Source: an uncultured Phascolarctobacterium sp.
GTDB lineage: Bacteria; Bacillota; Negativicutes; Acidaminococcales; Acidaminococcaceae
Assembly (NCBI GenBank): GCA_947630795.1
Contig: CANRJC010000014.1
Span: forward strand, 1-45,865
Direction: 5' to 3'
Length of the DNA: 45,865 nt
Position numbers and translations under genes: made by a program. Below the pieces are notes generated by a model. It searched no databases. It had not been told where the DNA came from and saw only the letters and a list, made by a program, of their open reading frames with translations. Shown in pieces: positions 25,333 to 33,457 of this stretch (position 1 is the first letter of the stretch; each line of letters starts with the position of its first letter).

Positions 25333-25519
25333 TGTTATAATGAGAGCAGAGATGCACCTTCGAGAAAAGAGGCAGTCGAACAAAACGACTGCGGGCCGCA
25401 TGAAGAAAGGGCACGGCCCCGAAGATCGAAATAAATCCGCAGCGAACTTGCAACTTTTCCCAGCCGGCCGCGACAAAAATGAAAAGAAAAAATTTAAGGC
25501 CCGCCTTACGGCGGGCCTT
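25333..25519 (+). other. Promoter-led, hairpin-rich segment without an obvious gene
   Basis: An extended -10 (TGTTATAAT, 25333-25341) is followed by two perfect hairpins: gcagtcg (25372-25378) with cgactgc (25386-25392), and gggccg (25393-25398) with cggccc (25414-25419). The segment runs to the strong hairpin at 25496-25519. It could be a small RNA of about 170 bases. On the plus strand the last hairpin has only a short T-run, and that hairpin is needed by the minus-strand transporter gene, so the call is tentative. Confidence 0.35.
25490..25519 (-). terminator. Terminator of the BASS transporter gene
   Basis: A 10-bp perfect stem, aaggcccgcc (25496-25505) with ggcgggcctt (25510-25519), 4-base loop. 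On the minus strand it is followed by aaattttttctttt, 41 bases after the stop codon of the transporter gene. Confidence 0.88.
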
Positions 25520-25559
25520 TGTGCCGAAAAATTTCAAATTCGTGTTCGGTGAGGGGTGC

Positions 25560-26495
25560 TCACTCTTCCCACTTTCTGTAAATATTGGCCAAGATGGCGC
25601 CGGAGATGTTATGCCATACGGAGAAGATGGCGCCGGGCACGGTGGCCATGGCCAGAGTGGGGAAGGTGGTGGCGGCCAGAGTGGTGGCCAAGCCGGAATT
25701 CTGCATGCCCACTTCCACAGACAGAGCTTTGGACTTGGCGACGTTCAGCCCCAGCACCTTGGCCAGGCCCAGACCGCTGAGATAACCCAGCATGTTGTGC
25801 AGAATGACAACGGCGAAGACCAAAAGGCCGGTGGAGAGGATCTTGGCAGCATTATGAGAAACGACGGCGGCCACGATCATGCAGATGGCGATAACTGAGA
25901 TGGCCGGCAGGATACGCACCAATTTTTGGGTGAAGCTACCGAACTGTTTATTGATGATGAAGCCCAATACGATGGGGATGACCACCACCTGCACGATGGA
26001 GATGAACATGCCCACCGCATCAACCGTGATAGTGGTGCGCAGCAGCAAGTAGGTGATGGCGGGGGTGACGATGGGGGCCAAGAGAGTGTTGACGCTGGTC
26101 ATGCCCACAGAGAGAGCCACGTCGCCTTTAGACATGTAGGTGATGACGTTGCTGGAAGTGCCGCCGGGGCAGGTGCCTACCAAAACCACGCCGGCCATCA
26201 AAGCGGCTTCGAGGCTGAACACTTTGGCCAGAGCGTAGGCCAAGAGGGGCATGATGATGAATTGGGCCAGGCAACCGATGATGACATCTTTGGGCCGAGT
26301 GAAGACCACTTTGAAATCATCGAATTTCAGGGTGAGGCCCATGCCGAACATAACGATCATCAGCAGGTAATTTACCCACTTCGTTTGGATCCAAGTGAAG
26401 GTGACGGGCACGAACAAAGAGAGAGCCGCTACCACCAGCACCACGATGGCCATGTAATGGCCTAAAAAGTCGCTGAATTTTTCCAATGCTTTCAC
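25560..26495 (-). CDS. Bile acid:sodium symporter (BASS) family transporter
   Basis: A 311-residue membrane protein with nine to ten hydrophobic segments. Family features are MFGMGLTLKFDDFKVV (about residues 46-61), GTCPGGTSSNVITYMSKGDVALSV (parts at about 105-128) and VEVGMQNSGLATTLA (about 255-269). Bacterial BASS members carry sodium-coupled organic anions, among them ketopantoate/pantothenate (PanS); the substrate here is unknown, though panF lies 9 kb away. The frame is open for 75 codons further upstream, but that stretch contains the promoter; the GTG at 26495 lies 9 bases after aaggaaggag and gives VKALEKFSDF. Confidence 0.88.
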   Translation of the reverse strand: MKALEKFSDFLGHYMAIVVLVVAALSLFVPVTFTWIQTKWVNYLLMIVMFGMGLTLKFDDFKVVFTRPKDVIIGCLAQFIIMPLLAYALAKVFSLEAALMAGVVLVGTCPGGTSSNVITYMSKGDVALSVGMTSVNTLLAPIVTPAITYLLLRTTITVDAVGMFISIVQVVVIPIVLGFIINKQFGSFTQKLVRILPAISVIAICMIVAAVVSHNAAKILSTGLLVFAVVILHNMLGYLSGLGLAKVLGLNVAKSKALSVEVGMQNSGLATTLAATTFPTLAMATVPGAIFSVWHNISGAILANIYRKWEE

Positions 26496-26585
26496 GTCGT
26501 TGAACTCCTTCCTTTCGGCATGAGGTGCAACAGCCCGCATCCGGGTGCCGCCGCCCTCAGCTAACGTGACGATAGTGTAAACTTC

Positions 26586-26597
26586 ATTATAGCACAG
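26586..26597 (-). promoter_or_regulatory. Extended -10 promoter of the BASS transporter gene
   Basis: On the minus strand ctgtgctataat (26597-26586), an extended -10 element identical over 12 bases to the promoter of the M20 peptidase gene. A weak -35 (TTCAAA) stands 16 bases upstream. The leader is about 85 bases. Confidence 0.68.
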
Positions 26598-26731
26598 AAA
26601 ATCGCTTTTGAACTCTTTGAACGCAAAAAAGTTTTGCTTCGCGTCTGCAAATTTGCGCGGGGCGTCGGCCGACGGTGAAGAGAAAACTCCGCTCGCAGGA
26701 AATGCTTGATTTTCGCACAAAGTATTTTTGT

Positions 26732-26761
26732 TTGATAAGACGATGGATATTTGGGTATAAT
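26732..26761 (+). promoter_or_regulatory. Promoter of the solitary DUF2442 gene
   Basis: TTGATA (26732-26737), an 18-bp spacer and TATAAT (26756-26761), divergent from the BASS transporter promoter. Confidence 0.75.
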
Positions 26762-26841
26762 ACTAAGGAAAGATGTTCTATGCCGATCGATGCAAATTAT
26801 ATATAGGAGTAGGTTTTGTTGCAAAGAAGGGAGGGGAGCAG

Positions 26842-27090
26842 ATGTTTTACAGAGTACAAGAGGTCACGCCTTTGCCGGCCTATGGGCTCATGGTGCGTTT
26901 CGTGAACGGAGAAAAGAAGCGGTACGATGTAAGGCCGTTGCTGGATAAATGGGAGCCCTTCAAAGCGTTGGCTACGGTGGAGGGCCTCTTCGAACAAGTG
27001 AAAGTAGACCCCGGCGGCTACGGGATCAGTTGGAACGATGAGATCGACCTCGCCTGCAACGAATTGTGGGAGAACGGCGACAGATCGTGA
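26842..27090 (+). CDS. DUF2442 family protein, stand-alone
   Basis: An 82-residue protein of the DUF2442 type (YGLMVRFVNGEKKRYDV, then GGYGISWNDEIDLACNELWENG). It corresponds to the N-terminal domain of the protein at 1870-2325 but lacks the helix-turn-helix. It has its own promoter and terminator and no DUF4160 partner beside it. The frame continues 23 codons upstream, but ggaggggag 5 bases before the ATG at 26842 and the family start decide. Function unknown; it might be an orphan partner of a toxin-antitoxin-like pair, or have taken on a role of its own. Confidence 0.86.
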   Translation: MFYRVQEVTPLPAYGLMVRFVNGEKKRYDVRPLLDKWEPFKALATVEGLFEQVKVDPGGYGISWNDEIDLACNELWENGDRS

Positions 27091-27109
27091 GCAACGACAA
27101 AAAAGCAAA

Positions 27110-27146
27110 AGGGCTCGGGCAAAGATGCCTGAGCCCTAAATTTTTC
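27110..27146. terminator. Bidirectional terminator between the DUF2442 gene and rqcH
   Basis: Stem gggctcgggc (27111-27120) with gcctgagccc (27127-27136), one G-T pair, then aaattttt on the plus strand. On the minus strand the stem is followed by ttttgctttttt, serving rqcH. Confidence 0.92.
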
Positions 27147-27151
27147 GATCG

Positions 27152-28897
27152 TCACTTCAGCCCGTATTTTGCTTTGATCTTTGCTTCGTCGGGGGTCACA
27201 TAGTAAGTGGTCTGCTCGGTGAAGATCACGAAGCCCGGCGGCGCCCCCGCCGGTTTTTTCACATAGCGGCGCAGAGTGCAGTCCACCGGCACTTGGCTGC
27301 CTTGGCGAGCTTTGCTGAAATAAGCGGCAAGTTCTGCCGCTGCGGCGATGGCCTCGGGGCCGGGGCGAGGACCGAAACTTTTCAGCAGCACGTGGCTGCC
27401 CGGTATATTTTTGGTATGGAACCACAGATCTTTGGGGCTGCCGATGGTGAAGGTCACCAGATCGTTCTGCTTATTGTTCTTGCCCACGTAAATAAAACAG
27501 TCGGGCCCGCAGGAAAAACGATAAGGCTGAGAGGCTGCCTGCTTATTTTTTTTGCCGGTCCCTCCCCGCTTGGGGCGTAACAGCCCCGCCTCCTGCAATT
27601 CGGCAGCGATCTCCTCTGCTTCTTCCCGGGTGTCGGCGGTGTCGAGAGTTTGGGCCACGCTGTCCAGATAGGTGAGGCGGTCTTTGGTCTCGCGCATTTG
27701 TTTTTGCACTTCCGTGCGGGCCGTTTTATATTTATTGTAGCGTTTGTAATAGGCCTGGGCATTGCCGTTGCCGCTCAATTTGGGAGAAAGAGGGATGAGG
27801 GTGGGCTCGCCGTCGTAAATATTGTTCAAAGTAACTTGCGTCGCCCCTTTTGGCAGGCTATAGAGATTGGCCATGAGGGTGTCTGCCAACTGCCGCTGCC
27901 GCTCGGCACAGCCGGCTTCTTCAAAATCGGCCGCAAGAGCCTGCAATTTGCGCCGCAACCTTTGGCTCTCGTTGGTCACCAAGTTTAACAATTCTGTTTT
28001 GCGGGGCGGGGCCAAAGGGGTCAACGCGGCGGCAAAACGCAAAGCGGCGAGGGCCGAAGGGAAGGCTTTCGCCTTTTCTCCAGCCGTAATTTGCAGCGGC
28101 TCGAGGAGGAGCAGGGTCTTCAAACGCCCATCTTTGCCGATGTGGGCATAAACGGGCGAGGCAGCGGCAGCGGCTGCCTCTTGTAAATTTGCGATAGCCG
28201 CCCCGAGAGCCGCCTCTTGTTCTTCGTTCAAATTTTTCGCTTGGGGCTCGATGTTCGCTCTCAGCAGCAGCTCTGCCGCCGTGGCCCGGCCGATGCCGCA
28301 GGTGGCGCTCACCAAAGCGGCGAGGGCTCCCCGGGCAAATGTGAGCTCCCGCATTTTTGCAACGATGGCGGCGGGGGAAGCGCTGTCTATGGCAAGGCCG
28401 GCCTGAGGAGGGGGCGGAAGATAGGGAAGGCCGGGCAGCAGTTGCCGATAACTGTTCTGCCCTGGGCCGATGTGGCGCAGGCAGTCGATGATGCGGCCCT
28501 CTTCTGTGAGGATGATGTTGCTGTTGCGGCCGGTGAGCTCGAAGATAAGTTCTTTGGTGCACAGCTTGCCGGCAGCGCCCAGATAAGCTGCTTCTAAGAT
28601 CAAACAGCGCTCTAAGCCCTCCTGCTTCAGACCGATGATGCGGGCCTCTTCCAAATGTTTGCGCAGCAGCATGCAAAAGGCAGGAGGCATCGAGGGATTT
28701 TCCCCGGGGCTCTCTTGCAAAAAAAGGCAGGGCCCGCCCTGTCCCAAGTCTGCCGCGAGGTAGAGGACGGCGGCCTCTTTCTTCACGTGGAGGCAGAGGC
28801 TGTGCTCTCCTTGATAAATTTTTTCGATGCGCCCCCCTAAAAGGAGAGGGGCCGTTTCTTTTTTGATGACCGCAAGGGCGAGACCTTCCAGATTCAT
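27152..28897 (-). CDS. rqcH: NFACT family protein RqcH (ribosome quality control), also called FbpA
   Basis: A 581-residue NFACT protein. The N-terminal domain begins MNLEGLALAVIKKE and includes FELTGRNSNIILTEEGRIIDCLRHI (parts at about residues 119-143). A helix-hairpin-helix and a long coiled coil (about 300-420) follow. The C-terminal NFACT-R domain holds YVGKNNKQNDLVTF and DLWFHTKNIPGSHVLL (about 478-510). RqcH binds split 50S subunits with stuck peptidyl-tRNA and adds alanine tails that mark the chain for degradation; in pathogens the same family was described as fibronectin-binding. Start is the ATG after gagggag. Its own promoter lies 48 bases upstream. Confidence 0.94.
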   Translation of the reverse strand: MNLEGLALAVIKKETAPLLLGGRIEKIYQGEHSLCLHVKKEAAVLYLAADLGQGGPCLFLQESPGENPSMPPAFCMLLRKHLEEARIIGLKQEGLERCLILEAAYLGAAGKLCTKELIFELTGRNSNIILTEEGRIIDCLRHIGPGQNSYRQLLPGLPYLPPPPQAGLAIDSASPAAIVAKMRELTFARGALAALVSATCGIGRATAAELLLRANIEPQAKNLNEEQEAALGAAIANLQEAAAAAASPVYAHIGKDGRLKTLLLLEPLQITAGEKAKAFPSALAALRFAAALTPLAPPRKTELLNLVTNESQRLRRKLQALAADFEEAGCAERQRQLADTLMANLYSLPKGATQVTLNNIYDGEPTLIPLSPKLSGNGNAQAYYKRYNKYKTARTEVQKQMRETKDRLTYLDSVAQTLDTADTREEAEEIAAELQEAGLLRPKRGGTGKKNKQAASQPYRFSCGPDCFIYVGKNNKQNDLVTFTIGSPKDLWFHTKNIPGSHVLLKSFGPRPGPEAIAAAAELAAYFSKARQGSQVPVDCTLRRYVKKPAGAPPGFVIFTEQTTYYVTPDEAKIKAKYGLK

Positions 28898-28944
28898 GGC
28901 GCTCCCTCAAAATCTCCGAACTTTCGGGCAAAAGCTTTTTTAAA

Positions 28945-28974
28945 ATTATAGCATCTGTCCGCCCTGCGTGACAA
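28945..28974 (-). promoter_or_regulatory. Promoter of rqcH
   Basis: On the minus strand TTGTCA (28974-28969), an 18-bp spacer and TATAAT (28950-28945), with TG two bases before the -10. Confidence 0.8.
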
Positions 28975-29063
28975 GGCGCGAGGGACGAGGCCGAAAAGCA
29001 AAGACAGCTTCGCAAAACCTTGCGGAGAAAAGGAAAAAAGTCGCACATGGAATCGTCTCCCTT

Positions 29064-29378
29064 TTTCGAAAAAGCGACGATGCTCTCACCTTTATCCGTT
29101 TGAAAATGTCGAAGGTCTCGACACCTAAGTTCTTTTGAAAATGTAAGAGGTCTCGCTGCCTTTGTTGATTTGAAAAAACCAGAGGCCTGCGAGCCTTTAT
29201 TCATTTGAAAAAGACACAGGTCTCGACACTCATGGTCATTTGAAAAAGCAAGAGGTCTCGACATCTTTGTTGATTTGAAAATGTCGAAGGTATCGGCACC
29301 TGTGTTCGTTTGAAAAAATCAGAGGTTTCGACACCTATGTTCATTTGAAAATAGAGGAAGACTCGGCACCGCTGCCCG
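29064..29378. repeat. Nine tandem repeats of exactly 35 bp
   Basis: Nine abutting units start at 29064, 29099, 29134, 29169, 29204, 29239, 29274, 29309 and 29344. Each opens tttgaaaa on the plus strand, continues with a variable a/t-gtc-a/g block, then gaggtctcgacacct, and ends in gttca or gttga. The first unit (tttcgaaaaagcgacg) is the most diverged, but every unit keeps the 35-base length. The array lies wholly between the rqcH promoter (28945-28974) and the miaB promoter (29410-29438), so neither promoter would transcribe it. The period breaks any reading frame. Confidence 0.93.
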
Positions 29379-29409
29379 AGGCAAAAAGCCGCGGCTCCTC
29401 GGGCCTGCC

Positions 29410-29438
29410 TTGCCATTTCGACGGCATTTTTGTATAAT
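29410..29438 (+). promoter_or_regulatory. Promoter of the miaB-mutSL unit
   Basis: TTGCCA (29410-29415), a 17-bp spacer and TATAAT (29433-29438). The start codon of miaB follows 33 bases later. Confidence 0.82.
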
Positions 29439-29471
29439 ATAGAGGTAAAAAACGAGGGAGAGGTCGCATTT

Positions 29472-30788
29472 GTGAAAGGATATTTCGTCTTCAATTTCGG
29501 CTGTCAGATGAACGAGGCGGACGCCGAACGCTACGCCGGACAGTTGGAAGAATTGGGTTACAGCGCCTGCGCCGATCATCGGGACGCAGATATCATCGTG
29601 CTCAACACCTGCTGCGTGCGGGAAAGCGCCGAGAAGCGCATCCTCGGTAAATTAGGCGAAGTGCTGGGGCTGAAAAAGACCAAGCCGGAGCTGTTGCTGT
29701 GCCTCACCGGCTGCCTGGCCCAAAAAGAAGGAGAGCGGCTGCAAAAACGCTTCCCTCGTTTGGACTTGGTGTTGGGCACCGCTTATGTGAGCCAATTCAA
29801 AAAAATTTTGAGCGACTACTTGGCCGACAGAAGACGCAGCGCTTATTTGGACATCGCCGGGGGCGACGCCGACGAATTCGCCGGCGCCAAAGTGAGGCAG
29901 AGCGCTTATTCGGCGTGGGTGCCCATCATGTACGGCTGCAATAATTTTTGCACATATTGCATCGTCCCCTATGTGCGGGGCAGGGAGAGGAGCCGTTCGG
30001 AAGAGGCGATCATCGCCGAGCTCACCGCCGCCGCAGCCGCCGGTTATAAAGAAGTGACTTTGTTGGGGCAAAACGTCGATTCTTACGGCAAAGACCGGGG
30101 AGAGAAAGAAGCCTTCGCCCGTTTGTTGCGCCGGGCAGACGAAGCGGGGCTCGAAAGATTGCGCTTCATGACCAGCCATCCTCGGGACATGACAGAAGCG
30201 GTGATCGAAGCGGTGGCAGAGTCTAAACATATCTGCCGCCATTTTCACCTGCCCTGTCAGGCCGGCAACAACGAGATCTTGCGGCGGATGAACAGAGGCT
30301 ACACCAGGGAGCGCTATCTCGAATTGGTGACGTCCATTCGCAAGCACATCCCCGAGGCTGCCATCACCACCGACATCATCGTCGGCTTCCCCGGGGAAGA
30401 CGAGGCTGCCTTCGACGACACCCTCTCTTTGGTGCGAGAAGTTGCTTTCGACAGCGCTTTCACCTTCATCTATTCACCTCGGGGCGGCACTCCCGCGGCC
30501 GTTATGCCGGGTCAAGTCCCCGCGGAGATCAAAAAAGAACGGCTGCAGAAGTTGATGGACGTGCAAAATGCCGTCAGCTTGGCCAAAAACAAAGCTTTGG
30601 TGGGGCAAGTGCTGGCAGTGATGGCCGACGGTCCCAGCAAACAGCCGGGCATTTACAGCGGCCGCACAGAAGGTGGCAAATTGGTGCTGTGGCCGGCTCT
30701 AAGACCCTATCGGCCCGGGGAAACGGTGCAGGTGGCCGTCACCGAAGCTCAAACTTGGCAAGTGAAGGGACAGGAAGTCGCAAGATAA
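29472..30788 (+). CDS. miaB: tRNA-2-methylthio-N6-dimethylallyladenosine synthase
   Basis: A 438-residue methylthiotransferase that adds a 2-methylthio group to i6A37 of tRNA. The N-terminal UPF0004 domain has cluster cysteines C11 (FNFGCQMNEAD), C47 (LNTCCVRESAE) and C81 (LTGCLAQKEG). The radical SAM cluster is C156, C160 and C163 in YGCNNFCTYCIVPYVRGRE. A TRAM domain ends the protein (about 370-435). The frame opens further upstream through the -10 box; the GTG at 29472, 8 bases after ggagagg, is the start. It supplies the second step after MiaA, encoded 5.5 kb downstream in the same gene run. Confidence 0.96.
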   Translation: MKGYFVFNFGCQMNEADAERYAGQLEELGYSACADHRDADIIVLNTCCVRESAEKRILGKLGEVLGLKKTKPELLLCLTGCLAQKEGERLQKRFPRLDLVLGTAYVSQFKKILSDYLADRRRSAYLDIAGGDADEFAGAKVRQSAYSAWVPIMYGCNNFCTYCIVPYVRGRERSRSEEAIIAELTAAAAAGYKEVTLLGQNVDSYGKDRGEKEAFARLLRRADEAGLERLRFMTSHPRDMTEAVIEAVAESKHICRHFHLPCQAGNNEILRRMNRGYTRERYLELVTSIRKHIPEAAITTDIIVGFPGEDEAAFDDTLSLVREVAFDSAFTFIYSPRGGTPAAVMPGQVPAEIKKERLQKLMDVQNAVSLAKNKALVGQVLAVMADGPSKQPGIYSGRTEGGKLVLWPALRPYRPGETVQVAVTEAQTWQVKGQEVAR

Positions 30789-30880
30789 CAAGATAATGAT
30801 GATACGAAGATAAAAAGCTCCGAGATAAAAGTTCGAAGTTCAAGGTTCTCGAAAGAAAGGCGAGGTCGGCCGAAAAATTT

Positions 30881-33457
30881 ATGGGCGAGATCAATTACAC
30901 ACCGATGGTGCAACAATATATGACGGTGAAGAAAGAGCATCCCAACGAGCTGCTCTTCTTCCGCTTGGGCGATTTCTACGAATTGTTTTTAGACGACGCC
31001 ATCTGCGCCTCTCGGGAATTGAACATCACTCTCACCAAAAGAGCCGGCGGCTCCGAGAACATGCCCATGTGCGGCGTGCCCTACCATGCGGTGGACGGCT
31101 ATATTGCCAAATTGGTGCGCAAAGGTTATCGCATCGCCATCTGCGAGCAGATGGAAGACCCCAAACAGGCCAGGGGCATCGTGAAGCGGCAGGTGATCAA
31201 GATCATCACCCCCGGCACCGCCCTCAACGAAAATATTTTAGAAGACAAACACAATCGTTATCTTGTTTTGCTGAAAGAAAGAGAAGGAGAGCTGTGCTTG
31301 GCGGCCTGTGATGTTTCCACCGGCGAGTGCCTGTGGTTCGTCGCCTCGGGCAAAGAAGCCATGGAGCAGATCAAAGAGCAGCTTTTTCGTTTGCAGCCGG
31401 CAGAGTTGGTGCTGGCGGGAGCGGTGAAGGGAGCCGACGAACTGACGGAGTGGCTGTCTGCGAAGGTGGGGCCCTGCGCCCTCAGCTATTATCACGGGGC
31501 AGGAGACCGAGGCTACTTCGCCCGTCATTTCGGCGAAGTGACCTTCGACGAAACGGTAGTGGCCACCGTCGAATGCCTTCTCGATTATCTTCACGCCACG
31601 GTGATGGCCGACCTCAGCCACATCAACCGTTTGGAAGAAATAATGCTGCACCGCTATATGCAGCTGGATGCGGCGGCCATACGCAATTTGGAATTGGTGC
31701 GCAATCTGCAGGACGGTTCACGCCAAGGCAGCCTGTTGGGCGTGCTCGATCACACCAAGACCAGCATGGGGGCCCGCAAACTGCGGCAATATTTGGAAGC
31801 GCCTCTTTTGGACATCGCTCAGATCGCCGCTCGTCAAGATGCGGTGGAAGAACTGACGGAGCGGGAAGAAGTGCGGGCCGCTTTGGCCGGCGAACTGAGC
31901 GCCGTGGCCGATTTGGAGCGCATACTCTCGCGCATCGAAGTGGGGAGTGCGAACGCTCGAGACTTGGCGGCTTTAAGAGCAAGTTTAGCTGTGCTCCCCG
32001 CTGTGAAAGAAGTGTTGGGCCGTTGCAAGTCTCCTTTATGGCAAAAATTAGAGCGACAGGTGGAAGTCCACGCAGAATTATATAAAGAATTGCAAGCGGC
32101 CATCGTGGACGAGCCTCCCTTCAGCATTCGAGAAGGGGGCCTCATCCGCGACGGTTATCATAAAGAATTGGACGAATTGCGGCTCATCGCCCGAGACAGC
32201 ACGGCTTGGCTCCGCTCTTTCGAGCAGCGCATCAAAGAAGAGTGCGGCATCAAGACCATGCGGGTGGGCTACAATAAAGTTTTCGGCTATTACATCGAAG
32301 TGAGCAAGGGGCAGAGCTCTTCCGTCCCCGCCTATTTCAGCCGCAAGCAAACTTTGGTCAACGCAGAGCGCTACATCGTGCCCGAATTGAAAGACTTCGA
32401 GAACAAAGTGCTGGGAGCGAAAGAAAAGACAGAACAGTTAGAATATCACCTCTTCAACGAATTGCGACAAAAAATAAGAGAGAGCCTGCCTCGCATCCAG
32501 ACCACCGCCCGAGCCATCGCGGTGGCCGACGTGCTCGCCTCTTTGGCCGACTGTGCCCGGCTCTATCATTACGTGCGGCCTGCTCTCAACGATCGAGGCG
32601 AGATCAGCATCAAAGAAGGCCGCCACCCTGTGGTGGAGCGCCTCTTGAAAAAAGAGCTCTTCGTCCCCAACGATGCGAAGTTGAACAATAACGAGCAAAA
32701 CTTCATCCTCATCACCGGTCCCAATATGGCGGGCAAATCCACTTACATGCGGCAGGTGGCTCTTTTGGTCCTGCTCACGCAATTGGGTAGTTTCATTCCC
32801 GCCGCTTCTGCTTCCGTCTGTCCGGTGGACCGCATCTTCACGCGAGTGGGAGCATCAGACGATCTCACCGGCGGGCAGAGCACCTTCATGGTAGAGATGA
32901 GAGAAGTGGCGGAGATCTTGCGTCACGCCACCAAAGACAGCCTCATCATTTTGGACGAGGTGGGCCGGGGCACCAGCACCTTCGACGGCATGAGCATCGC
33001 TCAAGCTGTCTTAGAATATATCCAAAGTAAATTGAAAGCCAAAACTCTTTTTGCCACCCACTATCATCAGCTCATCGCATTGGAGGGCAAAGTGCCCGGC
33101 GTGAAAAATTATTCGGTGGCGGTGAAAGAGCGGGGCAAAGACATCGTTTTCTTGCGGCGCATCGTCCCCGGGGGCAGCGACCGCAGCTACGGCATCCACG
33201 TGGCCCGCTTGGCCGGCCTGCCCAAGCCGGTGTTAGAGCGCTCCGAAGAAATTTTGGCCGCCTACGACAGCGCTCAGAGCGCAGAAAAAGCTCCGCCTCA
33301 AGAACAAAAACAAGAGAGCGAAGTGATGGGCAGTCTTTTCGGCAGCGGCCTCGTCGAAGAATTGCTGCGTTTGGATGTGATGAGCATCACTCCCATCGAA
33401 GCTCTCAACCTTTTATATAAGCTGCAGGCGGAAGCAAAGAAGGAGGCAGGGGCATGA
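30881..33457 (+). CDS. mutS: DNA mismatch repair protein MutS
   Basis: An 858-residue mismatch sensor. The mismatch-binding motif is RLGDFYELFLDDA (about residues 28-40, Phe and Glu kept), followed by the connector, lever and clamp domains. The ATPase has Walker A TGPNMAGKST (about 612-621), Walker B LIILDEVGRGTS (about 688-699) and ATHYHQLIALE (about 726). The C-terminal part ends with a helix-turn-helix-like segment. The ribosome site is weak (aggcgagg 16 bases before ATG), so translation may be low. It overlaps mutL by 4 bases. The gap before it (30789-30880) has short A-rich repeats only. Confidence 0.97.
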   Translation: MGEINYTPMVQQYMTVKKEHPNELLFFRLGDFYELFLDDAICASRELNITLTKRAGGSENMPMCGVPYHAVDGYIAKLVRKGYRIAICEQMEDPKQARGIVKRQVIKIITPGTALNENILEDKHNRYLVLLKEREGELCLAACDVSTGECLWFVASGKEAMEQIKEQLFRLQPAELVLAGAVKGADELTEWLSAKVGPCALSYYHGAGDRGYFARHFGEVTFDETVVATVECLLDYLHATVMADLSHINRLEEIMLHRYMQLDAAAIRNLELVRNLQDGSRQGSLLGVLDHTKTSMGARKLRQYLEAPLLDIAQIAARQDAVEELTEREEVRAALAGELSAVADLERILSRIEVGSANARDLAALRASLAVLPAVKEVLGRCKSPLWQKLERQVEVHAELYKELQAAIVDEPPFSIREGGLIRDGYHKELDELRLIARDSTAWLRSFEQRIKEECGIKTMRVGYNKVFGYYIEVSKGQSSSVPAYFSRKQTLVNAERYIVPELKDFENKVLGAKEKTEQLEYHLFNELRQKIRESLPRIQTTARAIAVADVLASLADCARLYHYVRPALNDRGEISIKEGRHPVVERLLKKELFVPNDAKLNNNEQNFILITGPNMAGKSTYMRQVALLVLLTQLGSFIPAASASVCPVDRIFTRVGASDDLTGGQSTFMVEMREVAEILRHATKDSLIILDEVGRGTSTFDGMSIAQAVLEYIQSKLKAKTLFATHYHQLIALEGKVPGVKNYSVAVKERGKDIVFLRRIVPGGSDRSYGIHVARLAGLPKPVLERSEEILAAYDSAQSAEKAPPQEQKQESEVMGSLFGSGLVEELLRLDVMSITPIEALNLLYKLQAEAKKEAGA

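Noticed and set aside
26496-26720. 75-residue N-terminal extension of the BASS transporter
   Set aside because: It contains the promoter on the same strand, and a GTG with a strong ribosome site gives the normal family length.
27921-29264. A 447-codon minus-strand frame covering rqcH and the repeats
   Set aside because: It is the alternative frame of rqcH, rich in Arg, His and Pro; rqcH has recognisable NFACT domains in the other frame.
29064-29378. CRISPR array
   Set aside because: Units abut directly with no unique spacers, copies are diverged along their whole length, and no cas genes are near.
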